From the NCBI RefSeq assembly GCF_023149035.1, contig NZ_JAHXMY010000003.1, forward strand, positions 1-64,000: a stretch of DNA of 64,000 bases, read 5' to 3'. This stretch comes from Microbacterium sp. EYE_78. GTDB taxonomy: Bacteria > Actinomycetota > Actinomycetes > Actinomycetales > Microbacteriaceae. The position numbers and the translations under genes were made by a program. The notes beneath the pieces were generated by a model. It made no database searches, had not been told where the DNA came from, and saw nothing but the letters and a program-made list of their open reading frames with translations. This document shows positions 49,724 to 58,060 of the stretch, in pieces. Numbering within the stretch: position 1 is the stretch's first letter; each line of letters starts with the position of its first letter.

Positions 49724-51400
49724 TCAGGCCTCGATCACCATGGGGACGATCATCGGGCGGCGCCGCAGCGACTGATTGACCCAGCGACCGATCGTGCGGC
49801 GCACGACCTGCTGCAGCGCGTGCTGATCGCGGACACCCGACTGGGCCGCTTCGGTGAGCGCCTGCGCGATCTTCGGCTTGACCGAGTCGAACACCGCGTC
49901 GTCCTCCGCGAACCCGCGGGCGTGGATCTCGGGACCTGTGATGATGCGGCCCGTGGCGGCATCCACCACCACGATGACGGAGATGAAGCCCTCCTCACCG
50001 AGGATTCGGCGGTCCTTCAGATCGGCGTCGGTGATCTCGCCGACCGACGAGCCGTCGACGTAGACGAAGCCCAGATCGAGCTGGCCGACCACCCGGGTCG
50101 CACCGTCTTTCAGGTCGATGACGGTGCCGTTCTCGGCGATGATCGTGTTCTGCGCCGGGATGCCGCTGTCCTGCGCCAGCTTCGCGTTGGCCATGAGGTG
50201 CCGGTACTCGCCGTGAACCGGGAGGACGTTCTTCGGCTGCAGGATGTTGTAGCAGTAGAGCAGCTCACCGGCGGCGGCGTGACCCGAGACGTGGACCTTC
50301 GCGTTCGCCTTGTGGACGACGTTGGCGCCGAGCTTGGTCAGTCCATCGATCACGCGGTACACCGCGTTCTCGTTGCCGGGGATGAGGCTCGAGGCGAGGA
50401 TGACGGTGTCGCCCTCCCCGGGCTCGATCGCGTGGTCGAGATTGGCCATCCGCGACAGCACGGCCATCGGCTCGCCCTGTGACCCCGTGGACATGTAGAC
50501 GATGCGATCGTCGGGGAGGTCCTTGGCCTTCTTGTAGTCGATGAGCACGCCGTCGGGCACGTTGAGGTAGCCGAGCTGCTCGGCGATCGTCATGTTGCGG
50601 ACCATGGAGCGCCCGAGGAAGGCGACGCGGCGACCGTGTGTTGCGGCGGCGTCGATGACCTGCTGGACGCGGTGCACGTGGCTCGAGAAGCTCGCGACGA
50701 TGACGCGACGAGGTGCCTTGCCGATCACCTGATCGAGGACCGGACCGATCGCGCGCTCCAAGGGCGTGAAGCCCGGGACGTCGGCGTTGGTGGAGTCCAC
50801 GAGGAACAGGTCGACACCCTCCTCCCCCAGACGCGCGAAGGCGCGGAGATCGGTGAGTCGGCCGTCGAGCGGCAGCTGGTCCATCTTGAAGTCGCCCGTG
50901 GCGAGGACGAGGCCCGCCGGCGTGCGGATCGCGACGGCCAACGCGTCGGGGATCGAGTGGTTGACCGCCACGAACTCGAGGTCGAAGGGTCCGACCTGCT
51001 CGCGCTGGCCCTCCTTCACCGTGAGCGTGTAGGGCTTGACGCGATGCTCCTTGAGCTTCGCCTCGACGAGCGCGAGCGTCAGCTGCGAACCGATGAGGGG
51101 GATGTCGCCCTTGCGCTTGAGCAGGTAGGGCACCGCGCCGATGTGGTCCTCGTGGCCGTGCGTGAGGACCACCCCGACGATGTCGTCGAGGCGTCCGCGG
51201 ATCGCTTCGAAGTCGGGCAGGATCAGGTCGACGCCGGGCTGATGCTCCTCGGGGAAGAGCACGCCGCAGTCCACGATCAGCAGCTTGCCGTCGAACTCGA
51301 ACACGGTCATGTTGCGACCGACCTCGCCGAGGCCTCCCACCGGTGTGACGCGGAGCGTCCCCGGGGCGAGGGGCTCAGGGGCGGAAACGGTTGCGCTCAT
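49724..51400 (-). CDS. rnj: ribonuclease J
   Basis: 558-residue metallo-beta-lactamase/beta-CASP nuclease, 5' exo- and endonuclease on RNA. HGHEDHIGA (His81-His86) is the metal motif; the beta-CASP part holds STGSQGEP and the HVSGHAAGEELL-like HVSGHAAAGELL. C-terminal domain complete. Its ATG overlaps the dapA stop (ATGA), the standard actinobacterial dapA-rnj pairing. With pnp nearby it would form part of the RNA decay machinery. Confidence 0.96.
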   Translation of the reverse strand: MSATVSAPEPLAPGTLRVTPVGGLGEVGRNMTVFEFDGKLLIVDCGVLFPEEHQPGVDLILPDFEAIRGRLDDIVGVVLTHGHEDHIGAVPYLLKRKGDIPLIGSQLTLALVEAKLKEHRVKPYTLTVKEGQREQVGPFDLEFVAVNHSIPDALAVAIRTPAGLVLATGDFKMDQLPLDGRLTDLRAFARLGEEGVDLFLVDSTNADVPGFTPLERAIGPVLDQVIGKAPRRVIVASFSSHVHRVQQVIDAAATHGRRVAFLGRSMVRNMTIAEQLGYLNVPDGVLIDYKKAKDLPDDRIVYMSTGSQGEPMAVLSRMANLDHAIEPGEGDTVILASSLIPGNENAVYRVIDGLTKLGANVVHKANAKVHVSGHAAAGELLYCYNILQPKNVLPVHGEYRHLMANAKLAQDSGIPAQNTIIAENGTVIDLKDGATRVVGQLDLGFVYVDGSSVGEITDADLKDRRILGEEGFISVIVVVDAATGRIITGPEIHARGFAEDDAVFDSVKPKIAQALTEAAQSGVRDQHALQQVVRRTIGRWVNQSLRRRPMIVPMVIEA

Positions 51401-52374
51401 CGGGTGGTCCCATGGATCTTGGGCAGCGCGCCGCCGGCGGCGGCGTTGCGGTCCGGTCGGAAGTTGGAGAAGTCGGCGCCGTCGACGTCCTTCACGAGGG
51501 CGAGTTCGTCCTCGATCAGGGCGGCCTCCCACTCCTCCGGCCCCACGAGGGGCAGGCGGACGCGCGGGCTGGAGATGCGCCCGAGGCCGTGCAGGATGTA
51601 CTTCGCGCTGACGGTGCCGGGAACGTGGGTCATGACCGCTCGGACGAGCGGCTCGAGCTTCTGGTGCGCGGCGGTCGCGGTCTGCAGGTCGCCCCGGTTC
51701 ACGGCATCCACGATCACGCGGTAGGGCGCTGACGTGATGTTCGCGGTCACGCCGATGAGACCCGCCGCCCCGATCGAGAGGTGCGGCAGCACGTTCGCGT
51801 CGTCGCCGGAGAAGTAGAGGAGGTCCGTCTGGTTGAGGACCCGGCTCACCTCGCTGAAGTCGCCCTTGGCGTCCTTCACCGCGAGGATGTTCGGGTGCTT
51901 GGCCAGGCGCAGGATCGTCTCGTACCTGATGGGCACACCCGTGCGTCCCGGGATGTCGTAGAGGATCACGGGCAGGTCCGTCGCGTCCGCGACGAGGCGG
52001 AAGTGGGTCAGGATGCCGGCCTGCGTCGGCTTGTTGTAGTACGGCGTGACGATCATGATGCCGTCGGCGCCGGCCTTCTCGCTCGCCTTGTACAGCTCGA
52101 TCGCGTGCGCGGTCTCGTTCGAGCCGCCGCCGGTGATGATCTTGGCGCGACCGGCCGACACGGACTTGCCGACCTCGACGAGCTTCAGCTTCTCGGCATC
52201 CGTCAACGTACTCGTCTCGCCGGTGGTCCCGGTCACGACGATCCCGTCTGCGCCGCCCACGATGACATCGTCGATGTGCTTCTCGACCGCGGGCCAATCC
52301 ACTTCGCCGTCCGCCGTCATGGGAGTGACGAGCGCAACGAGCACCTGACCGAAGGGATTGCCGGAGTGCGTCAT
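51397..52374 (-). CDS. dapA: 4-hydroxy-tetrahydrodipicolinate synthase
   Basis: 325 residues, class I aldolase barrel, first committed step of lysine/DAP synthesis. Schiff-base Lys167 in LAVKDAKGD, Tyr139 in ILYDIPGRTG and the VTGTTGETSTL pyruvate motif. Leaderless-type start with TACCCT 6 nt upstream; the spacer GGGAGC may also help. Confidence 0.97.
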   Translation of the reverse strand: MTHSGNPFGQVLVALVTPMTADGEVDWPAVEKHIDDVIVGGADGIVVTGTTGETSTLTDAEKLKLVEVGKSVSAGRAKIITGGGSNETAHAIELYKASEKAGADGIMIVTPYYNKPTQAGILTHFRLVADATDLPVILYDIPGRTGVPIRYETILRLAKHPNILAVKDAKGDFSEVSRVLNQTDLLYFSGDDANVLPHLSIGAAGLIGVTANITSAPYRVIVDAVNRGDLQTATAAHQKLEPLVRAVMTHVPGTVSAKYILHGLGRISSPRVRLPLVGPEEWEAALIEDELALVKDVDGADFSNFRPDRNAAAGGALPKIHGTTR

Positions 52375-52380
52375 GCTCCC

Positions 52381-52386
52381 AGGGTA
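52381..52386 (-). promoter_or_regulatory. -10 box of dapA-rnj
   Basis: TACCCT, 6 nt (GGGAGC), ATG. Confidence 0.5.
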
Positions 52387-52512
52387 CCGGTCGGGGCCCG
52401 ACGCACCCGCGCGGTAGCCTGCGCCGACGACGCCGACGACGCGGAGCGACGGTTGCACGACCGGTGGTGCGCAACGTGGCGGGTGTGGTCGATGATGCGC
52501 TGGGGAAGCCGG

Positions 52513-53361
52513 TCACCGTGCGGGCGTCGCCTGCACGCGGCCGAGGGCGGCCAGGATCGCTCGTTCGACGCGCGGCCAGTCATGGACGACGAGCGCGTAG
52601 TCGAACCGCAGCGCGACATAGCCCGCAGCGGCAGCCTCGGCATCCCGCACGAGGTCATGATGACGGCGCGACGGGCCATCGTGATTCAGCCGCCCGTCGA
52701 CCTCGAGCACGATGCGACCCGCGAGGAGGAAGTCCACGCGCCCGACCGCGGGGATGAACACCTGGCACTCCAGCTGGAGCCCCAGGCGCAGAAGGCGGAG
52801 CCGGAGCAGCGACTCGATCCCGCTCTCGGCGTCCGGTCGGGCGACGTCGACGAGCCAGCGGAAACGCGCCGGGACCCCCTGCCGGATGAGCGCCCGGTCG
52901 GACCGCGAGAGCAGTCCGAGATTCCACGCGGACTCGAACGCGGCGAAGAACCCCTCAGAGCCGAGGCAGCGAGCGGACTGGATGAGCGCGTGGACCACCG
53001 AGACCGCCCCGAACGCGGCGGTGCCCTCGTCGCGGTGCGTGACGCAGCGACATCCGTCGTGCTGATGCACTCGGGCGTCGGGACCGACCCAGACGTGCAG
53101 ACGCTCGCGCGATTCCAGGACCCACACGCCGAGATGGCGCAACGCCGACGCGCAGCAGAGCTCACCGCCGTGCGCGGCAGCCATACGGATCTCGGGTGAA
53201 GTCTCTATCACTGCGTAGACGCCGTTTCGCACTCGATCCACGGTCCCGCGATCGACGGCGCGCGCGAGCTGCGCACGCGACGCGCCCCGACGACACAGCT
53301 GCGAAGACCTCGCGATCCCGCCGAGGCCCCGGACATGCTGCGCGACGGTCGCGGGATCCAT
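52513..53361 (-). CDS. DUF559 (Vsr-like) protein with AbiEi-type N-terminal domain
   Basis: 282 residues. The N-terminal 60 (VRGLGGIARSSQLCRRGASRAQLARAVDRGTVDRVRNGVYAV) is the helix-turn-helix-like domain found in AbiEi antitoxins. The C-terminal 100 residues are a DUF559 region with a PD-(D/E)xK-like pattern (VGRVDFLLAGRIVLEVDGRLNH). Such proteins are very common in Microbacteriaceae in many copies. No partner gene (AbiEii) is adjacent. The start at MDPATVAQHV is chosen over a longer Pro/Arg-rich extension; GGAG lies 10 nt upstream. Confidence 0.8.
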   Translation of the reverse strand: MDPATVAQHVRGLGGIARSSQLCRRGASRAQLARAVDRGTVDRVRNGVYAVIETSPEIRMAAAHGGELCCASALRHLGVWVLESRERLHVWVGPDARVHQHDGCRCVTHRDEGTAAFGAVSVVHALIQSARCLGSEGFFAAFESAWNLGLLSRSDRALIRQGVPARFRWLVDVARPDAESGIESLLRLRLLRLGLQLECQVFIPAVGRVDFLLAGRIVLEVDGRLNHDGPSRRHHDLVRDAEAAAAGYVALRFDYALVVHDWPRVERAILAALGRVQATPAR

Positions 53362-53549
53362 GCCCGCCAGGCTCCTCGCCACCCGTTCGCCGTCGATCGT
53401 CCCGGAGGCCACCTGTGGCCGGGGCGCGGAGGCCGGGCGATGTGCAGGAGGACATGCCCGGGACGGATGCACGACCCGCGGGGCAGGAGTCGCCTCGTAC
53501 GGCCGACACCTGCTCACCTGCACCGCCGGTCGTGCATCCGTCACCGTGC

Positions 53550-53581
53550 GGCGGCCGGACGCAGGGCCCGACGCGGCCGCC
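53550..53581 (-). terminator. terminator after the SDR gene
   Basis: GGCGGCCG / CGGCCGCC arms around a 16-base loop with additional internal pairing (GGGCCC), starting 4 bases after the SDR stop. The 188 bases from here to the DUF559 start hold nothing else I can support. Confidence 0.6.
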
Positions 53582-53584
53582 GGG

Positions 53585-54340
53585 TCAGCGGCCGCGCGAC
53601 GCGGCGGCGACCACGAGCGAGTCGGGCAGCATCCGGGCGAGGGACGTGAGCACCTTGTAGCGCAGCGACGGGATGCTGACGGCCCGGCCTCGGGCGGCGT
53701 CGCGCAGCGCCTCGCGCACGACCTGCGGCGCGTCGAGCCACATCCACCGCGACACGCCCTCCTCGCCGGGAGGCAGCCCGAGACGCTCGTGGAAGTTCGT
53801 GTGCACGAACCCGGGACACACCGCCGTCACCGTCACCCCGCGCGGAGCATAGACGGTGTTCGCCCACCGGCTGAAGCTCACGACCCACCCCTTCGCCGCC
53901 CCGTACGTGCCGCGGGGCATGAGCCCTGCGACCGAGGCGACGTTCATGATGCGACCGTTGCCACGCGCCAGCATCGCGGGCAGGACCGCGCGGCTCAGCC
54001 GCATCGTGACCTCGACGTGCAGCCGCAGGTGGCGCGCCTCGTCCTCGATGTCGTTCCGCTCGAAGGCCAGCGGCAATCCGTACCCGGCGTTGTTGACGAG
54101 GACGTCGATGCCACCGGCCGCCAGGCGCTCCTCGACGCGGGCTCGCTGCGCGTCGTCGAGCAGGTCGGCCACCAGCACATCGGCTCGACCGCCTGCCGAA
54201 CGGATCTCGTCCGCGAGCGCGTCCAGGGCGTCCGCGTCCCGCGCGACGAGGACGACGCTCGCACCGCGGGCGGACAGCTGGCGGGCGAACTCGGCGCCGA
54301 TGCCGGAGCTCGCTCCGGTGACCAGGGCGGTGCGACTCAT
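53585..54340 (-). CDS. short-chain dehydrogenase/reductase
   Basis: 251-residue classical-type SDR: TGASSGIG (about 8-15), NNAGYG, catalytic Ser in NVASVAGL and YGAAK as YxxxK. The tail (SLRYKVLTSLARMLPDSLVVAAASRGR) resembles membrane-associated SDRs of the DltE/Rv-type. Substrate unknown. Start MSRTALVTG with TAGGCT 7 nt upstream. Confidence 0.9.
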   Translation of the reverse strand: MSRTALVTGASSGIGAEFARQLSARGASVVLVARDADALDALADEIRSAGGRADVLVADLLDDAQRARVEERLAAGGIDVLVNNAGYGLPLAFERNDIEDEARHLRLHVEVTMRLSRAVLPAMLARGNGRIMNVASVAGLMPRGTYGAAKGWVVSFSRWANTVYAPRGVTVTAVCPGFVHTNFHERLGLPPGEEGVSRWMWLDAPQVVREALRDAARGRAVSIPSLRYKVLTSLARMLPDSLVVAAASRGR

Positions 54341-54347
54341 GCGCGCC

Positions 54348-54353
54348 AGCCTA
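54348..54353 (-). promoter_or_regulatory. -10 box of the SDR gene
   Basis: TAGGCT, 7 nt, ATG; no Shine-Dalgarno. Confidence 0.5.
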
Positions 54354-54360
54354 GGAGCCG

Positions 54361-55104
54361 TCAGGGGGCGACGCGACCGTTCGCGTTGAAGGCGGCGTAG
54401 GTCAGGGGCATGAGCTCCTGCCAGGCGTCCTCCATCTTCTCGGCGCACATCTCGATCTCGCGCTGCGGGAACGACGGGAAGTGGGTGCCCTCGCGCATCG
54501 TCCGCAGCGACAGGAAGTTCATGAGCGACCGGGCGTTCACCGTCACGTACATCGACGACATGATGTTCAGCGGCAGGACGATGCGGGCGACCTCACGCGC
54601 GACGCCGGCGTCGAGCATCCGCTGGTAGCTCTCGAACGCGGCGACGGATGCCTGGCGCGTCTCGCGGGCGACGAGCTCGACCTGCTCGTCGGACCCGGGC
54701 AGGAAGTTGTAGGCGCCGGGCTTGCCGACCTGGACGAGGTTCCGCTCGGGCGCCGGGACGTAGAAGACGGGGCGGAGCTCGCGGTAGCGGCCGGACTCTT
54801 CGTTGTAGGACGCCATGCGGTGGCGCATGAACTCCCGGAACACGAAGATCGGCGCCTGCACGTAGAAGGTCATCGAGTTGTGCTCGAAGGGCGATCCGTG
54901 TCGGTCGCGCATCAGGTAGTTGATGAGCCCGCGGTCGCGCCCCGTCGCCTCGGTGCCTTCGGCGGCGGCTCCGAGCGTCTGCTCCCCCTGTGTGGACACC
55001 CGCGCCGCGAAGAGGACGTCGCTGTCGGACGCAGACGAGCGCACGAGCTCCACCGTCACGTCGCTGCGGAACTCGATCTCGGGGGTCTCTGCTCGCTCGC
55101 TCAC
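54361..55104 (-). CDS. thyX: FAD-dependent thymidylate synthase
   Basis: 247 residues, makes dTMP using FAD and NADPH. The ThyX motif RHRMASYNEESGRY spans residues 94-107 (RHR-x7-S pattern), and NARSLMNFLSLR is the second conserved region. The usual upstream neighbour of dapA in actinobacteria, here with the SDR and DUF559 genes in between. GTG start with TAGGCT 8 nt upstream. Confidence 0.96.
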   Translation of the reverse strand: MSERAETPEIEFRSDVTVELVRSSASDSDVLFAARVSTQGEQTLGAAAEGTEATGRDRGLINYLMRDRHGSPFEHNSMTFYVQAPIFVFREFMRHRMASYNEESGRYRELRPVFYVPAPERNLVQVGKPGAYNFLPGSDEQVELVARETRQASVAAFESYQRMLDAGVAREVARIVLPLNIMSSMYVTVNARSLMNFLSLRTMREGTHFPSFPQREIEMCAEKMEDAWQELMPLTYAAFNANGRVAP

Positions 55105-55112
55105 AGGGCCTC

Positions 55113-55118
55113 AGCCTA
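55113..55118 (-). promoter_or_regulatory. -10 box of thyX
   Basis: TAGGCT, 8 nt (GAGGCCCT), GTG. Confidence 0.45.
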
Positions 55119-55185
55119 CCGGCGGATGTGTCGACGGATGACGACCTGCGCACCGCGCGGCGCGTCCGGGGAGGCCGCTCGGCAC

Positions 55186-55191
55186 TACTGT
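55186..55191 (+). promoter_or_regulatory. -10 box of the thioredoxin-DUF4395 pair
   Basis: TACTGT, 9 nt upstream of the ATG; GGAG (55192-55195) could act as a Shine-Dalgarno, though a transcript starting this close would barely contain it. Confidence 0.4.
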
Positions 55192-55200
55192 GGAGCGGTC

Positions 55201-55638
55201 ATGGATCTGATCCCCGCCATCATCGCGTTGAGCGTCCTCCTCGTGGCGACCCTGGGCATCGGCCTGGCCCTCCGGTGGGGGCAGAACCGCCCGCGGCGCT
55301 TCGACCCCACCGAAGTCGTCGAACCGGCACGACTCGGCGCCGATCGCCTCGGCGACACGGCCACGCTGCTGCAGTTCAGCACCGAGTCGTGCAGTCGGTG
55401 CCCCGGCGTGCACCGCACGCTCCGCGCCATCGCGGACGATCGTGACGGCGTCCTGCACCTGAACGTCGACCTCACCCACCGCGTGGACATCGCGCGGCAC
55501 TTCCACGTCATGCAGACCCCCACCACGCTCATCCTCGATCGACACGGCGTCGTGAAGTCCCGCTTCGGCGGGACTCCGGGCCGACAGGTCGTCGAGATGG
55601 AGCTCGACCGCGTCACGATCGGATCGCATCATGGCTGA
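55201..55638 (+). CDS. membrane-anchored thioredoxin-like protein (CSRC active site)
   Basis: 145 residues. One N-terminal transmembrane helix (about 3-25), then a thioredoxin fold with the redox pair Cys64/Cys67 in ESCSRCPG rather than WCGPC, a cis-Pro region MQTPTTLIL and a final helix. With a membrane anchor it probably acts at the membrane face. It overlaps DUF4395 by 8 nt; the two are a conserved actinobacterial pair, so a shared redox role is likely. Confidence 0.87.
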   Translation: MDLIPAIIALSVLLVATLGIGLALRWGQNRPRRFDPTEVVEPARLGADRLGDTATLLQFSTESCSRCPGVHRTLRAIADDRDGVLHLNVDLTHRVDIARHFHVMQTPTTLILDRHGVVKSRFGGTPGRQVVEMELDRVTIGSHHG

Positions 55639-56206
55639 GCCCCGCGGTATCGACCCGAGAGGGCCGCGCTTCGCGGCATCCGTCACCGCCGTCCTGCTGC
55701 TCGGGGCGACGTTCCTCGCGCTGCTCGGGATCTCGACCCAGCAGCCCGCCGCCGCGTCCTTCGGGTGGTTCGCCTACCAGCCCCTGTCCGCGGAGTCGCT
55801 GCGCCCCACGTTCGGGCCATGGGTCCTTCCCTTCGCGCCGCTGTCGGCCCGCCTCCTCGACCCGGGCTTCCTCGCAGTCCTCGTCCTCGCGCTGCTGTTC
55901 CTCTGGGGCGTCGCCTCTCCCAGGACGGCCCCGTGGGGAGTCCTGTACCGCCGGCTGGTCCAACCCCGCCTCGCTCCCCCGACCGAGCTCGAGGACCCGC
56001 GTCCGCCCCGCTTCGCTCAGGGCGTCGGCCTGTTCGTGACCGTCGTCGGTCTCGTGCTCCACCTCGCGGGTGTGCCGTGGGCGCTGCCTATCGCCGCCGC
56101 GATGGCGTTCATGGCCGCGTTCCTCAATGCCGTCTTCGGGCTCTGCTTGGGATGCCAGCTGTGGCTGCTCCTGCAGCGCGTCGGGCTCGTGGGCCGCGCC
56201 GCCTGA
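55631..56206 (+). CDS. DUF4395 membrane protein
   Basis: 191 residues with four transmembrane helices (about 17-37, 80-97, 135-152, 155-178). It carries the family's C-terminal Cys motif FGLCLGCQLW, a potential membrane redox or metal site. The start lies within the end of the thioredoxin-like gene, indicating coupling. Function unknown; may pass reducing equivalents with its partner. Confidence 0.88.
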   Translation: MAEPRGIDPRGPRFAASVTAVLLLGATFLALLGISTQQPAAASFGWFAYQPLSAESLRPTFGPWVLPFAPLSARLLDPGFLAVLVLALLFLWGVASPRTAPWGVLYRRLVQPRLAPPTELEDPRPPRFAQGVGLFVTVVGLVLHLAGVPWALPIAAAMAFMAAFLNAVFGLCLGCQLWLLLQRVGLVGRAA

Positions 56207-56300
56207 CCGCTCCGCGCCCGTCCGTCAAGACGCTCCTCGGTCCACCGCCGCCGGTCTAGGCTCGGCCTCGAATCCGTCAGCACGACACGAGGAGACCGAC

Positions 56301-56726
56301 ATGAGCGTCACGAGCGAAGCCACCACCAGCTGGAAGGGAAGCCTCTTCGAGGGTTCCGGCGAGATCGCACTGGAGAGCTCGAACCAGGGACCGTTCGCAG
56401 TGAACTGGAAGGCGCGCAGCGAGGGGTCGACCTCTGTCACGACACCCGAAGAGCTGATCGCCGCGGCCCACTCCTCGTGCTTCAGCATGGCCCTCTCGAA
56501 CGCCCTCGCCGAGAACGGCACCCCGCCCGAGCGCGTCGACACGACGGCATCCGTCACTTTCATCCCCGGCACCGGCATCACCGGGTCGCACCTGAACGTC
56601 AGTGCCACGGTCCCCGGGCTCTCCGCCGAGGACTTCGACCGCATCGCGAACGAGGCGAAGACGGGATGCCCCGTCTCGGCCGCCCTCGCCGGCATCGAGA
56701 TCACCCTCGAGGCGACGCTTGCCTGA
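56301..56726 (+). CDS. OsmC-family peroxiredoxin
   Basis: 141 residues reducing organic hydroperoxides. The two conserved cysteines are in AHSSCFSMALS (about 55) and KTGCPVSAAL (about 122). N-terminal SVTSEATTSWKGSL and the central TTPEELIAAAH are typical of OsmC rather than Ohr. GGAG Shine-Dalgarno 7-8 nt upstream; TAGGCT at 56257-56262 is a possible -10 giving a 30-nt leader. Confidence 0.93.
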   Translation: MSVTSEATTSWKGSLFEGSGEIALESSNQGPFAVNWKARSEGSTSVTTPEELIAAAHSSCFSMALSNALAENGTPPERVDTTASVTFIPGTGITGSHLNVSATVPGLSAEDFDRIANEAKTGCPVSAALAGIEITLEATLA

Positions 56727-57609
56727 CCGGCGCGTCGTGATCTCGGGCGCGTCCGGCCTTATCGGGCGCGCCCTGATCGACTCCTTCACGGCTGACGGGT
56801 ATGCGGTCACGAGGCTCGTGCGACACGCGCCGCAGTCCCCTCACGAGGTCGAATGGCACCCGGGCGCGGCGCCGCTCGAACCGCACGTCCTCGCCGGCGC
56901 CGTCGCCGTCGTGGGGCTGAACGGTGCCACCATCGGCCGGTTCCCGTGGACGTCGTCGTACAAGCAAACGCTCGTCCGTTCGCGCCTCCAGCCGACGCAC
57001 ACCCTCGCCCGCGCGCTCCGTGAACTGGGCGACGATGCACCCCTGTTCGTCAGCTCGTCTGCGACGGGGTACTACCCGACCGACGGACGCGACCGGATCT
57101 TCGACGAGGCGGGGCCTCGGGGCGACGCGTTCCTCTCCGAGCTGTGCGGGGAGTGGGAGGATGCCGCCGCCGCTGCGGGTCCCCGCGTCGCCCGGATCCG
57201 CACCGCCCCGGTCGTCCACCGGGCCGGCGTTCTGAAGCCGCTGATGCTGCTCACCCGCCTGGGACTGTCCGGGCCGCTCGGTCGCGGCACGCAGGTCTGG
57301 CCCTGGATCTCGCTCGAGGACGAGGTGCGCGCGATCCGGCACATCATCGATCGGGGACTCACCGGTCCGGTCAATCTCACCGGTCCGGAACGCGCCACAG
57401 CGAACGATCTCGGATTCGCGCTCGCGCAGCGCCTGCATCGGCCGTACGTGCTCCGAGCGCCGCTCTGGGCGATCCGCCTCGTCCTCGGCCGGGACGCCGT
57501 CGACGCACTGTTGGCGACCGACACGCACGTCGTCCCGAAGGCCCTCCTCGATTCCGGGTTCGAGTTCCGTCACCGGAGCGTCGAGGACGCGGTCGCGGCG
57601 GCCGTCTGA
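56719..57609 (+). CDS. TIGR01777-family NAD-dependent epimerase
   Basis: 296 residues, SDR fold of the YfcH/SulA-like group: VISGASGLIGRAL near the N-terminus, VGLNGATIGRFPWT, SSSATGYYP and the C-terminal LLDSGFEFRHRSVEDAV signature. The best start is TTG at 56719-56721, overlapping the OsmC stop by 8 bases; a GTG six codons later is the alternative. Biochemical function unknown. Confidence 0.9.
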   Translation: MPDRRVVISGASGLIGRALIDSFTADGYAVTRLVRHAPQSPHEVEWHPGAAPLEPHVLAGAVAVVGLNGATIGRFPWTSSYKQTLVRSRLQPTHTLARALRELGDDAPLFVSSSATGYYPTDGRDRIFDEAGPRGDAFLSELCGEWEDAAAAAGPRVARIRTAPVVHRAGVLKPLMLLTRLGLSGPLGRGTQVWPWISLEDEVRAIRHIIDRGLTGPVNLTGPERATANDLGFALAQRLHRPYVLRAPLWAIRLVLGRDAVDALLATDTHVVPKALLDSGFEFRHRSVEDAVAAAV

Positions 57610-57610
57610 G

Positions 57611-58060
57611 TCAGCGGCGCCGCGAGGCGCGCTCCACCGAGATGGCCTTCCGGATGGCGCCTCGTGCGCGCTTGCGGTCGCCCGCGCCGTCGTACAGGAG
57701 GCCCATCCGATACCACGCCCGCCAATCCCCCGGGTCGGATCGCACGGCGTCGCGGTAGGCCGGGAAGAGCGCGTCAGCCTCGGCCTGCACGGGACGCCCA
57801 CTCGGGCGCAGGGTCAGTTCCTCGGACGGCAGTGCCCCCTCGTCCGCGAGACGCGCTCCGAGACGCTGCGCGCCGATCCCGAAGCTGAGCTCGCGCCACA
57901 GCGCCCAGAGCGCCACGAGCGGGAGGATGGTCAGCGCGACGCCCATGGCGATGCCGACGGGATCGCCGCTGAGGACGAGCAGCACCGCCCGCTGACCGAC
58001 GAGGGCGATGTAGAGGACGAGGGCGACGGCGACGATCGCGACCGCGATCCGCGTCTTCAT
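57611..58060 (-). CDS. small membrane protein with C-terminal TPR-like helices
   Basis: 149 residues. Two transmembrane helices (about 5-28 and 38-57), then a soluble part whose end DPGDWRAWYRMGLLYDGAGDRKRARGAIRKAI is one TPR-like unit. The ATG overlaps the dapB stop (ATGA), so it is translated with dapB, an arrangement repeated in relatives. It ends 1 base from the convergent epimerase stop with no visible terminator. Confidence 0.8.
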   Translation of the reverse strand: MKTRIAVAIVAVALVLYIALVGQRAVLLVLSGDPVGIAMGVALTILPLVALWALWRELSFGIGAQRLGARLADEGALPSEELTLRPSGRPVQAEADALFPAYRDAVRSDPGDWRAWYRMGLLYDGAGDRKRARGAIRKAISVERASRRR

